Below the pieces are notes generated by a model. It was given only the letters and a program-made list of their open reading frames with translations, made no database searches and was not told the origin of the DNA. Made by a program: the position numbers and the translations under genes. DNA of 64,000 bases from Cernens ardua. Its GTDB lineage: Bacteria > Pseudomonadota > Gammaproteobacteria > Pseudomonadales > Halomonadaceae. This document shows, piece by piece, positions 19,035-27,402 of this stretch. The stretch covers positions 1 to 64,000 of the forward strand of contig NZ_JBPCZH010000006.1 of NCBI RefSeq assembly GCF_051251085.1, given 5' to 3'. Within the stretch, counting starts at the first letter, position 1; every line of letters begins with the position of its first letter.

Positions 19035-20567
19035 ATGCAATTTCAAGCCCGCGCCTCTGAACCCGTCTCTTTCTCTACCCCCTGTCTTCTGCTTCCTGTT
19101 TTCAAGCAGCACTCGGAAAATCCGCGCCAAACCGACAGCTTTCAAAAAATCGATTCAGCTCTGGACGGGTTATTGACACGTTTGATCGAACAGGGAGATT
19201 TCAAGGCAGAGGTGGGCCAAACGCTGCTCCTTCCCGAACCCAAAGGAATCAGTGCCGAAAGGCTGTTGTTGATAGGACTGGGGGATGTTGACTCGTTTTC
19301 CGAACCCAAATTGCGTGAAGCCTTTACCAGTGCTTTCACAGCGGCAAGCCAACTTTCCGTCAAGGAAATCGCCGCTGAGCTGACTGATCCTCTATTGGAT
19401 GATCGTGAGCCAGAGTGGCAGGCACGGCTCAGCGCTGAATCAGCGTTGAAGGCCACATATCGCTATACCGCAGGAAAGAGCCAGCCTCCCGCAGCGATAG
19501 CACTTAAATCGCTGACACTGCTGATTGATAGCTCTTTGGATGAAAAACGTATAGAAGCCAGCCTGGCCTTGGGCGCCGGTGTCGGTCACGGCATCAATTA
19601 CGCACGCGAGCTTGCCAACCTGCCTTCCAACATCCTGACGCCCACTTATCTGGCAAATGAAGCTGTTTCCCTCGGGCGGTCCGGTGATTTGAAAGTCACC
19701 ATACTGGATGAAGAAGCTCTGGAGGAACTGGGTGCCGGCGCCCTATTGGCAGTGGGCAAAGGATCAACAGAACCCTCACGTTTGATCGTGATGGAATACA
19801 ATGGCGCATCCCCGGAAGAAGCCCCTCACGTCCTGGTAGGTAAAGGTATTACCTTCGACACTGGCGGCATTTCCATCAAACCCAGTGCCAGCATGGATGA
19901 AATGCGCTATGACATGGGCGGTGCAGCGAGCGTCATGGGCACCTTCAAGACTCTATTGGAAATCAAACCACGTATTAATGTGGTAGGCATTATTGCTTCT
20001 GCCGAAAACATGCCGGATGGAAATGCTCTCAAACCGGGTGATGTTATCCGTACCCTTAAGGGGCTGACTGTGGAGGTGTTGAATACGGACGCAGAAGGTC
20101 GCTTGGTACTTAGCGATGCGCTCACCTATGCCGAGCGTTTCAAACCTGCCAGCGTGGTCGATATTGCCACACTCACGGGAGCCGTTGTCATTGCCTTGGG
20201 TAGTCAGGCATCCGGCCTCTTCAGCAATGATGATGAACTGGCGGAAGCATTGCTCGAAGCGGCCGATGAATCATGGGATCGTGCATGGCAGCTGCCCCTG
20301 TGGGATGAATATCAGTCTCTACTGGATTCCGACTTCGCCGATCTCGCCAACATCGGCGGGCGCGCTGCAGGCTCGATCACCGCAGCGTGCTTTCTCTCCC
20401 GCTTCGCAACCGAATACCCCTGGGCACACTTGGACGTGGCGGCAACCGCATGGAATGGCCGCAAGGGAGCCACAGGCCGTCCGGTAGGCCTGCTCACGCA
20501 ATATCTTTTCGATCGTGAAGCTGAATCGCTGGATGAAGATCAACTCGGCCCATTGGAGGAGGTCTAA
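19035..20567 (+). CDS. pepA: Leucyl aminopeptidase PepA
   Basis: A cytosolic M17 dizinc aminopeptidase, 510 residues, that in many gammaproteobacteria also binds DNA. The metal and catalytic motifs VGKGITFDTGGISIK (near residue 270) and NTDAEGRLVLSDA (near 350) are intact. The ATG at 19035 is chosen because AGGAG lies six bases upstream; a frame continues to 19011 without a ribosome site. In related genomes holC and valS follow directly; here a coupled SDR gene and the secretion island intervene. Confidence 0.96.
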   Translation: MQFQARASEPVSFSTPCLLLPVFKQHSENPRQTDSFQKIDSALDGLLTRLIEQGDFKAEVGQTLLLPEPKGISAERLLLIGLGDVDSFSEPKLREAFTSAFTAASQLSVKEIAAELTDPLLDDREPEWQARLSAESALKATYRYTAGKSQPPAAIALKSLTLLIDSSLDEKRIEASLALGAGVGHGINYARELANLPSNILTPTYLANEAVSLGRSGDLKVTILDEEALEELGAGALLAVGKGSTEPSRLIVMEYNGASPEEAPHVLVGKGITFDTGGISIKPSASMDEMRYDMGGAASVMGTFKTLLEIKPRINVVGIIASAENMPDGNALKPGDVIRTLKGLTVEVLNTDAEGRLVLSDALTYAERFKPASVVDIATLTGAVVIALGSQASGLFSNDDELAEALLEAADESWDRAWQLPLWDEYQSLLDSDFADLANIGGRAAGSITAACFLSRFATEYPWAHLDVAATAWNGRKGATGRPVGLLTQYLFDREAESLDEDQLGPLEEV

Positions 20568-21328
20568 TGTCTACTGTCACAGATCACCCTGTTATCCTCA
20601 TCACCGGTGCCTCACGGGGCATCGGTGCAGCAACAGCGCATCTTGCTGGCATGCGCGGGTATGCAGTTGTGATTAACTACCGCTCACAGGCTGAAAAAGC
20701 ACAGGCTATCGTTGAAGAAATTACTCAATCCGGAGGAATAGCATTGGCCGTACAGGCTGATGTTAGTCTGGAGGAAGATATTCTGAGACTATTCTCAACC
20801 ATCGATCACCATTTTGGTCGACTGGATGTGTTGGTCAACAATGCCGGTATCGTTGATAACAAAAGCCGTGTTGATGAAATGAGTTATCAACGTATTGAAC
20901 GCATGATGCGCATCAATGTTGTAGGCCCCATGGTGTGTGCACGTGAAGCCGTAAAGCGCATGTCGACGCATCATGGAGGCAACGGCGGCGCTATCGTGAA
21001 TATCTCGTCGGCCGCAGCACATCGTGGTGGCTCCAATGAGTACGTCGATTATGCGGCCTCAAAAGGTGCAATCGACACCTTCAGTGAAGGGCTGGCAAAG
21101 GAAGTGGCTGCAGAGGGCATCAGGGTTAACACCCTGCGCCCCGGTGTCATTGAAACAGAGATTCATGCCTCTGGTGGCAACCCTGACAAACCCAGTCTAT
21201 CAGCGCAACGCATTCCCATGGGAAGAGCGGGAAAGGCCGAGGAAATCGCCAATGGCATACTATGGTTGGCCTCTGCGGAAGCTTCATTTGCAACCGGCGC
21301 GGTACTCGATATTGATGGAGGCGTATAG
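20567..21328 (+). CDS. Short-chain dehydrogenase/reductase (glucose 1-dehydrogenase / FabG-like)
   Basis: A 253-residue classical SDR. It shows the NAD(P)-binding TGASRGIG near residue 13, NNAG near 91, the catalytic Ser of ISSAAAHRGG, YVDYAASKGA with the YxxxK pair, and a C-terminal DIDGG. The substrate cannot be read from the sequence. The start overlaps the pepA stop by one base, so it is coupled to pepA and belongs to the native chromosome rather than the secretion island. Confidence 0.9.
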   Translation: MSTVTDHPVILITGASRGIGAATAHLAGMRGYAVVINYRSQAEKAQAIVEEITQSGGIALAVQADVSLEEDILRLFSTIDHHFGRLDVLVNNAGIVDNKSRVDEMSYQRIERMMRINVVGPMVCAREAVKRMSTHHGGNGGAIVNISSAAAHRGGSNEYVDYAASKGAIDTFSEGLAKEVAAEGIRVNTLRPGVIETEIHASGGNPDKPSLSAQRIPMGRAGKAEEIANGILWLASAEASFATGAVLDIDGGV

Positions 21329-21873
21329 CTGACATTCTATTCTGGCTGATCTGGGCAAACAGGTACTCTTTTTGATGGTTTTATAAAAGAGGCTTGTTTT
21401 GCCCCTCTGCTCTCTTCTCCGATACGCCTATTCAATAAGTCACTTCTGCCCTCTTTCGCCTCCCTCTTGAGCCTTTTCACTTCGCCTGAATCTTTTACTC
21501 CGTTCTCCATCAAACCTTTATACCGACAAGTTAAGGTTGGGAACCCGAAACGGCCATCCATTGACATCTCTGGCAAAGATACCCCTCCCCAATCCCCATT
21601 ATGGCAAAAGAGTAAAAACAAACGGATCGTCTCCGATATTCGTTCGCGTGTTACCTCCAAAATCAATTGATACCCGAACCAATCCGTATTTCTTCATTCT
21701 GGAGAAAAAAATTTGGAACCCATTTGCAACAATTGGTAACTCATTCCATGTAAACAAAAAATTCTACTCGAGATCGACCCTTGAAAACCCGATCTCGAAT
21801 GATTCAAGTCATGCAGCTTTGATTCTTTCAACTCTACTTAACTTGTACATTTATATTGACTGGGAGAGGCATT
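21329..21873. other. Intergenic left junction of the secretion island
   Basis: About 545 bases without a convincing gene. Open frames on both strands here (up to 114 codons) have no ribosome site. A weak hairpin near 21386-21407 (AGAGG/CCTCT) may terminate transcripts. A hrp-box-like promoter lies at 21715-21743. The boundary between chromosomal DNA and the island is expected within this stretch; I see no direct repeat, tRNA or integrase that would mark it. Confidence 0.55.
21715..21743 (+). promoter_or_regulatory. Candidate hrp box upstream of the 21874 gene
   Basis: GGAACC at 21715-21720, 16 bases, then TAACTCA at 21737-21743. The first element is perfect for the HrpL -35 consensus; the second matches three of the five fixed positions of CCACNNA. 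It lies about 130 bases upstream of the start at 21874, in the right direction. Confidence 0.55.
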
Positions 21874-22908
21874 ATGGTTGACTCGATTTCCTCCAACTAT
21901 TCCGGAGTAGGATATTCATCTGCTGCTGACACAAGTGGCTCACAAGAAACAACTGAAAGTGCCAGCCGCCAACTCGAAGGCTATTTCGAAGGCAAGGGAC
22001 AATCGACTTTTACTCTGAATGATTTGAAAGACCTTGCTGCCAATAAAGGTGGCAATGTCCCCAAAGACATTCAACAAGCGGCTTCATTTTTGAGCAATTC
22101 GGATAATGCCCCGGTATGGAGCGCTATTGAGCAGCATGACGTTCCCAATCAGAAGGATAATCTTTCCAGTTTATCCAATTTGGATTGGGCTGCACATGGT
22201 GGGCTAGAGGGTTCATCAGCACAGCTACAGGCACAGGAAAATGAGCAGAGTTCCCTGCTGAAAGAACTTCAAGGACTACAGACCCAACTAAATAATGTAG
22301 GCACCAATCAAAGCCCTTCCATTCAGTCTACCAGTCAAACATTGCTGTCATATCTACAGGGTAAAGGGCAAGACGTTTTTGACACCAGTGATCTACAAAA
22401 CATGGCAGATAATAAAGGCGGTTCAGTGCCTAAGGATGTACAACAAGCGGCACAATACTATCTGAATCACCCTGGTGTATGGTCAGCGGTTGAGACACAT
22501 GACGTTGCAGGTGCAGATGGAAAATCCGGACTTGGCAATCTGGAATTTGCCGCGGATGGAGGGTTCAACAACTCATCAGTGCAGCAATCAGCCAATCAGC
22601 AGGACAAAAATCAGATCAACGAGAAAATCTCACAGGCCAATAAGCAGCTACAACAGGTTTCTTACGATATTGCCAATGGCGGCACGACAAGCGTTGATCC
22701 TTATCTCAACAGCGATAACACATCCAATACACCTGCTAACAATACCAGCACAACAACGACTACATCGACCACAACGTCTACCGGCTCAAGTGCTGGCACA
22801 CAATCCTCTCAAATAGCTTCGCTCGAGCAGGAAATGCAAAACATTATGCAGCAAATCGAGCAGCTTGAAAGCATTAGTGGCATTGGCACTTCGAATACCA
22901 GTGTATAA
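21874..22908 (+). CDS. Candidate type III secreted protein with two HrpF/NolX-like modules
   Basis: A 344-residue acidic, Ser/Gln/Asn-rich protein with no signal peptide and almost no Cys, like harpins and translocators. Two copies of a module of about 80 residues occur at roughly 26-105 and 155-232; each has an FxLxDLxxxAxxKGGxVPKDxQQAA core followed by WSAIExHD or WSAVExHD. The same module type occurs in the protein at 44497-46011. A Thr-rich tract (near 290-305) and a short coiled coil rich in Gln/Glu end the protein. The start is the ATG with GAGAGG six bases upstream. A hrp box precedes it and a terminator follows it. Secretion is inferred. Confidence 0.72.
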   Translation: MVDSISSNYSGVGYSSAADTSGSQETTESASRQLEGYFEGKGQSTFTLNDLKDLAANKGGNVPKDIQQAASFLSNSDNAPVWSAIEQHDVPNQKDNLSSLSNLDWAAHGGLEGSSAQLQAQENEQSSLLKELQGLQTQLNNVGTNQSPSIQSTSQTLLSYLQGKGQDVFDTSDLQNMADNKGGSVPKDVQQAAQYYLNHPGVWSAVETHDVAGADGKSGLGNLEFAADGGFNNSSVQQSANQQDKNQINEKISQANKQLQQVSYDIANGGTTSVDPYLNSDNTSNTPANNTSTTTTTSTTTSTGSSAGTQSSQIASLEQEMQNIMQQIEQLESISGIGTSNTSV

Positions 22909-22936
22909 ATATCACTAGTTCTGCGATGACTTGATA

Positions 22937-22970
22937 GGGGCTCTAATATATAGAGCCCCCTTCTCGTTTA
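22937..22970 (+). terminator. Intrinsic terminator after the 21874 gene
   Basis: GGGGCTCT at 22937-22944 pairs with AGAGCCCC at 22952-22959 across a seven-base AT loop, followed by a pyrimidine-rich stretch. It separates the secreted-protein gene from hrpL. Confidence 0.75.
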
Positions 22971-23189
22971 TTCCTATCCTTTTTTTCATCAGTAATCCTT
23001 TGTTACAAAACCTTAACCTTTGTTCAGTATCATTAATTTTAATGATGCATTACTTTTTAAAAAGCTAGCCATACTCATATTTATTCGCTATCGTTAACAT
23101 TAAGATAAAATTAAAAAAGGGAATAACACCTGCATTCAACACACACTCTGGATTGACATAAGATTGAAGATAAGAGAGAGGATATGTAG

Positions 23190-23960
23190 ATGTTGCTACA
23201 AGACTTAACTAAAAATAAGAATAAAACGCACTCCATATTATGGTTAGGAAATTACCAATTCAACTCCATTTGTCCCTCAAATAATAATTGTTCTATATAT
23301 CGAACAATATCGCTATTATATATACCAAACGTTATTATATACCGACCACATAAAAATAAGACAAAGACTCAGGATCGTGGGGAAAATGCTCCCCAAGTAC
23401 CAACGGATGCACACCTTGAAATTGAAAATATACAACGAAAGAATCGTCTACTACTGGATAAGTTTTTGTCCTGTGGTTGCAGTAAGCTTGAAAACACGAT
23501 TCGCAGAAAAATAAACCACAATGACGATGCTGAGGATATTATCCAGCAGACTTACATGGAAGCATGGCGCTGCAAGGATCGTTTTGAAGGTAATTCAAAA
23601 CCTGAGACGTGGATGTGCGGGATTGCTTGCAATATCATAAAAAAATATATAAAAGAACGTCGAAAGCATATTACTGAAAATATCGATGATATTAATGAGA
23701 TCCTCTATAACTCAGACCCATGCTTGGAATTTTATAATCCTTCAGACATTGTTGAGCAAACTCAGGAATTTGAAAAAATAAGAAAGCAGCTTGAGAAAAT
23801 GCCTAAAAACATGAAGGAAATAATTGAGACCCGGCTTGACAGTGATGACAATTATTATGAAACAGCAGAAAAATTAAATATTGCTGTTGGCACAGTGAGA
23901 TCACGACTTTCACGAGCCCGTGAAAAGCTACGGGACCTACAACGCATCAATCCGGTGTAA
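23190..23960 (+). CDS. hrpL: HrpL-like ECF sigma factor
   Basis: This is an extracytoplasmic-function sigma factor and the best candidate for the activator of every hrp box in the island. Region 2 is seen in DAEDIIQQTYMEAWRC and KPETWMCGIACNIIKKYI, and region 4 (helix-turn-helix) in YYETAEKLNIAVGTVRSRLSRAREKL at the end (parts only). The first 80-odd residues, Asn/Lys/Ile-rich, have no counterpart in HrpL, so the true start may be downstream, though no ATG or GTG with a good site exists there. AGAGAGGA precedes the ATG at 23190. The gene is strikingly AT-rich. No sigma-54 promoter was identified and no hrpR/hrpS gene is nearby. Its 3' end overlaps hrpV by 24 bases. Confidence 0.82.
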   Translation: MLLQDLTKNKNKTHSILWLGNYQFNSICPSNNNCSIYRTISLLYIPNVIIYRPHKNKTKTQDRGENAPQVPTDAHLEIENIQRKNRLLLDKFLSCGCSKLENTIRRKINHNDDAEDIIQQTYMEAWRCKDRFEGNSKPETWMCGIACNIIKKYIKERRKHITENIDDINEILYNSDPCLEFYNPSDIVEQTQEFEKIRKQLEKMPKNMKEIIETRLDSDDNYYETAEKLNIAVGTVRSRLSRAREKLRDLQRINPV

Positions 23961-24290
23961 AGCGGCTGATAATAACTTGTAACCATGCTGTATAAATTCA
24001 TTTATACAGCCTTCTCCTTTTTTCTGCTCATGAATAACATTGTGAATCACAATGTTATTCTGATCATCCATGGTCAGTAGACAATCATGTATATCATTGG
24101 ACTGTTGAAAGATCTCCTTGGCCATCTCTACTGCTAACAACGAAGGGTAGTGTCGTTGATACAGCTTCATTCTAAATTGCAAATCCCCCAAACAGGAAAG
24201 CTCTATGGCTGCCGAAGGCGACCATAGAACCCGTATACCTCGTTCTGCCTTATCAATGAATTGTGCCTGATTATCAACCCGGTACAGCAT
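23937..24290 (-). CDS. hrpV: HrpV-like protein (last gene of the hrpC-type operon)
   Basis: A 117-residue soluble protein in the position of HrpV, which in Pseudomonas syringae restrains hrp expression by binding HrpS and is itself relieved by HrpG. The size and the order hrpF-hrpG-hrcC-hrpT-hrpV match that operon; the assignment rests mainly on this. The sequence alone offers no catalytic motif. Its stop lies inside the end of the convergent hrpL, with 24 bases shared. Since hrpRS is not in the window, what it would control here is unknown. Confidence 0.72.
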   Translation of the reverse strand: MLYRVDNQAQFIDKAERGIRVLWSPSAAIELSCLGDLQFRMKLYQRHYPSLLAVEMAKEIFQQSNDIHDCLLTMDDQNNIVIHNVIHEQKKGEGCINEFIQHGYKLLSAALHRIDAL

Positions 24291-24309
24291 TTCTTACTGC
24301 TCCGCCACA

Positions 24310-24525
24310 TTAATGAGGCACATAGACTCGATCCCAATCGGTGGATTGTTTGGCTTGCTGTTGGGTTGACATGGAGGGAGCCCACCAGATCACCATGGAG
24401 TTGGCTGTATTATGTGGATCATGACACTCAAGAGCAGTGCATTGAGGTGCTGAAGCACACCCATTCAAAATCATGGAAATTGTCACCAATAGGGTGGCCG
24501 CAAGACATCCCTTTATGTATCTCAT
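24310..24525 (-). CDS. hrpT: HrpT-like outer membrane lipoprotein
   Basis: A 71-residue predicted lipoprotein: a signal peptide ending in the lipobox LNGC with the lipidated Cys at residue 23, then a short Trp-containing mature part (IWWAPS). HrpT is the small lipoprotein encoded directly after hrcC in Hrp1 systems and is thought to help the secretin reach the outer membrane. The start overlaps the hrcC stop as ATGA, which shows coupling and fixes the start. Confidence 0.82.
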   Translation of the reverse strand: MRYIKGCLAATLLVTISMILNGCASAPQCTALECHDPHNTANSMVIWWAPSMSTQQQAKQSTDWDRVYVPH

Positions 24526-26741
24526 GAGCCACTCCCGCCATGATTAGAAATAGTGGTATTCAGGGGAGTATTGACCTGCCCCTCATTCGTAAGCAGAGTA
24601 GGTCTGACATGCATGCCCGGAGGCAAGGGCTGATGATGGCGCAAAGCCACAAATACCTCTGTTTCTGCATGTCCATCTACCCAAATATGTGGCCATGCTG
24701 AAACTGCCAACGTCATTGGCCCAAAACAGTTCACCTCGGAGAAGCGTTGCTGATGGTCTGTTTTGTTTCTGACAGCGAATACTTCCATATCAAAATCCGG
24801 CCCCCTGTAATATTCAACACGTTGACGTTGAACATCGAACACATTGGTTGAACGACATGTGTTCTCTTCAGCTGCCGTGGGAACCCTATTACTAAAGCCT
24901 TGTGGCACCCAACCTGCTGCGAACTCAGGCATCACGGTACGCAATTTGTTACGCTGGATAACATCGCCTTGCTGACGCTGAGCGATTTCATCCATCATAT
25001 GATTGACTCCCCAACGCTCGGAGGGTGGCAGATACTGGCTCGGATCAACCTGGGTGCCTACAATACTGGGAGTGAGTATAAAGAGGCGAACACGATTGTC
25101 GGCCGTACTTTCATTGGAAGAAAAAAGTAAATTACCAAGAATGGGAATATAACCCAATATCGGAACGCGTCTACGACGATGCGTATCTTCTTCAGCCTGA
25201 AACCCTCCAATCACCAGGGAGCGTTTTTCCCCTATTACCGCTTGGGTATCCACATTGGCATCACTGACTTCAGGTGTTCCGGAATTGATGGATGAGTTCT
25301 GCAAACTCCCATCCTCAACATTAACATCAAGCTGTATGGCATTTCTGTGATGATCGATCACTTGTTTCGTATTGGGCATGATGACATGAGGCACTACCTT
25401 CAACATTGTGCCCGCCGTCACAGGCAGGATATCGGCTACACGCTCACCTGTTGCCGTAATGTAATCCGTCTTGCTTAGATCAATGACAGCTGCCTGATTA
25501 TCAAGCGTCATGATAGACGGATTCGCGATAATACGAGCTTCACCCTCCCCTTCCAAAGCTCTCAGCCGTGCAAAGAAGTTATCGTAATTCTGAATGAAAA
25601 CCGTAGAACTGGCGCCTGCGGGAATCATGTCACTGCCAAGCGCGCTGTTACCACTACTGACTTGCCAATCAGATGACAGTGCGCCCATCTGATTTCTATC
25701 AATATCTACAATGACGGCATTGATATTGATGAGGTCACGGGGGACATCCAATTGATTGATGACCCTTTGGTAAAAGGGGCGACGTGCAGGATCGTCATAA
25801 ATCAACACAGCATTATCACGGATATCAGCAGTCACAGGAATTGCGTCCATTTGCGCATTGATATTACTCAATTCCTGTTGGTCGTCAGGACTTTCCTCGT
25901 TCGCAAGCGAATTACGCATGGAATTCAGCGTTGTAGAAGAAGGGATAGTATTCATTCCTGACTTATTACCGTTGTCGGTAAGGTTACTGTACTGAATGGG
26001 CCTGTCTTCATCCGGATTGAGAAGTGCATTCAGAATACTGGCCATCCCAGGGATAGTCAGTGTCTGTTGTCGATAGCTGATAATTCTGTCACCTGCCTGC
26101 GCATAATGAAGCGGGAACACCATGATTCGCTTGTTGGCGTCATCAGACGCAGAATTATCAGTAGTGTTCCCCTCATTCGCAAAGTGCTGAATCTGGGAAA
26201 TATAGCTGGGAGGCCCAGTCACCAGCACCACATTATCATCAGGAAGCTCCCCCCAACCAAAATTGTGATCGTACAAGCCAATATCGGACATGGCCTGCCG
26301 GAAGTTGGACATGGTTTGGGATGAAACCTTTATTCTTGACGAAGTGGCCGCTGATAGAGGGCTGATATAAAGAACATTATTATAGACATACCACTGCAAC
26401 TGATATTGAGTCGCCAGGCGATTCAGAACATCAACGGCATTGTCGGCCTGAAAGTTTCCATTCACGCTTTCCGATAGATTGCCGCTGGCGCGTAACGTTA
26501 CCCCGAATGTCTGTGCAAAATCATTCAATACATCATGCAGAGGCGTATTGGAAGCATTGTATTCATACGGCGTATCATGCCAGGCATCGGGCACATCACC
26601 ATAGGAAGGCGCGGATGCAAGTACACTCCCCAATATGAAGAGGGATATAATCGCCAACCATTTGACGCGTGTGAATCTTCCCATCGAATGGTATCTGCCC
26701 ACTAAATCCAGCATTCTGTTGTTGTTACCTACTTTGATCAA
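24522..26741 (-). CDS. hrcC: HrcC (SctC) outer membrane secretin
   Basis: The ring-forming outer membrane pore of the type III apparatus, 739 residues. A signal peptide lies at about residues 28-48, followed by the N0 domain (PLHDVLNDFAQTFGVTLRAS) and N1/N3 domains interrupted by Asn/Ser-rich linkers. The secretin domain carries the signature VIGEKRSLVIGGF and RRRRVPILGYIPILGNLLF near residues 520-560. About 27 extra residues precede the signal peptide; an internal ATG at residue 10 or 20 may be the real start. It follows hrpG by 15 bases and overlaps hrpT. Confidence 0.95.
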   Translation of the reverse strand: MIKVGNNNRMLDLVGRYHSMGRFTRVKWLAIISLFILGSVLASAPSYGDVPDAWHDTPYEYNASNTPLHDVLNDFAQTFGVTLRASGNLSESVNGNFQADNAVDVLNRLATQYQLQWYVYNNVLYISPLSAATSSRIKVSSQTMSNFRQAMSDIGLYDHNFGWGELPDDNVVLVTGPPSYISQIQHFANEGNTTDNSASDDANKRIMVFPLHYAQAGDRIISYRQQTLTIPGMASILNALLNPDEDRPIQYSNLTDNGNKSGMNTIPSSTTLNSMRNSLANEESPDDQQELSNINAQMDAIPVTADIRDNAVLIYDDPARRPFYQRVINQLDVPRDLININAVIVDIDRNQMGALSSDWQVSSGNSALGSDMIPAGASSTVFIQNYDNFFARLRALEGEGEARIIANPSIMTLDNQAAVIDLSKTDYITATGERVADILPVTAGTMLKVVPHVIMPNTKQVIDHHRNAIQLDVNVEDGSLQNSSINSGTPEVSDANVDTQAVIGEKRSLVIGGFQAEEDTHRRRRVPILGYIPILGNLLFSSNESTADNRVRLFILTPSIVGTQVDPSQYLPPSERWGVNHMMDEIAQRQQGDVIQRNKLRTVMPEFAAGWVPQGFSNRVPTAAEENTCRSTNVFDVQRQRVEYYRGPDFDMEVFAVRNKTDHQQRFSEVNCFGPMTLAVSAWPHIWVDGHAETEVFVALRHHQPLPPGMHVRPTLLTNEGQVNTPLNTTISNHGGSGS

Positions 26742-26756
26742 AACATGATTCCCGCA

Positions 26757-27230
26757 TTATTCATTATTGGATAGCCAACGCTTGAATTCATCCCTGACAT
26801 CAAGAATCCTGCCAAGAACGGAAATCAATTCTGACCGGCGTTGCGGTTCCACATACCGTAACAACCACCAACAATTATCATCCGGATTGATACAGGGAAT
26901 TATTTTCAGCGGAATGACAACATGGCTGAACTGACCAAGCACTCTATCGATCCGATCGCCTTCGCTGTCTACCCCTGTTCCCGCATGCAAGACAATCCCT
27001 TTATCGGATTGACAGAAGACCACAGGTAACCCATCACACGTAAGCTCTACATCTTGCGTGCCCAGGTTCTCCAGATGATCGAGCAGTTGGCGAGAAATAT
27101 CAGGAGATGGAGTCAATGACCTTGCCAGCAATGTTGTGCGATGCCTCAATCTGAGTCGTGACTGCAAACTCAGCCCCTGCACTTTTTCGAACCAATTGAT
27201 CGAAAAAAAGAGCATCCTGAGGTGTGCCAT
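26757..27230 (-). CDS. hrpG: HrpG-like chaperone-type protein
   Basis: A soluble protein in the hrpG position, between hrpF and hrcC. The C-terminal 120 residues look like a class I/CesT-type chaperone fold, acidic with alternating strands (VELTCDGLPVVFCQSDKGIV). In Pseudomonas HrpG binds HrpV and frees HrpS. The start is uncertain: the open frame reaches 27230, which would overlap hrpF by 131 bases. A TTG at 27116, near the end of hrpF, would give about 120 residues and a more usual overlap. Confidence 0.7.
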   Translation of the reverse strand: MAHLRMLFFSINWFEKVQGLSLQSRLRLRHRTTLLARSLTPSPDISRQLLDHLENLGTQDVELTCDGLPVVFCQSDKGIVLHAGTGVDSEGDRIDRVLGQFSHVVIPLKIIPCINPDDNCWWLLRYVEPQRRSELISVLGRILDVRDEFKRWLSNNE

Positions 27231-27318
27231 TATTTGTTAGTGCAGCCTCGTCCATTTGCTCCATCATGTCATCAAGACGATTGTCCATTTTTTTTTCGAT
27301 CTTGGTATCCGGAAACAT
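27100..27318 (-). CDS. hrpF: HrpF-like small protein, first gene of the hrpC-type operon
   Basis: A 72-residue helical, acidic protein, the size of Pseudomonas HrpF, which is needed for pilin (HrpA) function and resembles the needle co-chaperones of other systems. The ATG has GGGGG eight bases upstream. A hrp box lies 40 bases upstream in the gap after hrcU. Identification is by size, context and order; it is unrelated to the Xanthomonas translocator also called HrpF. Confidence 0.72.
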   Translation of the reverse strand: MFPDTKIEKKMDNRLDDMMEQMDEAALTNNGTPQDALFFDQLVRKSAGAEFAVTTQIEASHNIAGKVIDSIS

Positions 27319-27358
27319 TTTAACCCCCGATAATAAAGAAAAGACCTCTGCCTAAGTG

Positions 27359-27386
27359 ATAGTGCCAATTTCTGCTATTTGGTTCC
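27359..27386 (-). promoter_or_regulatory. Candidate hrp box of the hrpF-hrpG-hrcC-hrpT-hrpV operon
   Basis: Read on the minus strand: GGAACC (27386-27381), 15 bases, GCACTAT (27365-27359). The -35 element is perfect and the CAC of the second element is kept; the last A is T. It lies in the 84-base gap between hrcU and hrpF, where an operon promoter is expected. Confidence 0.6.
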
Positions 27387-27402
27387 AATAAAATAATTTT
27401 TT

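Noticed and set aside
21337..21881. Overlapping open frames on both strands between the SDR gene and the first island gene
   Set aside because: No ribosome sites; low-complexity translations; a hrp box lies inside the stretch, as expected for a promoter region.
26822..26850. GGTTCC in hrpG as a minus-strand hrp box
   Set aside because: The second element (TTGATTT) does not match and the site is inside a gene.
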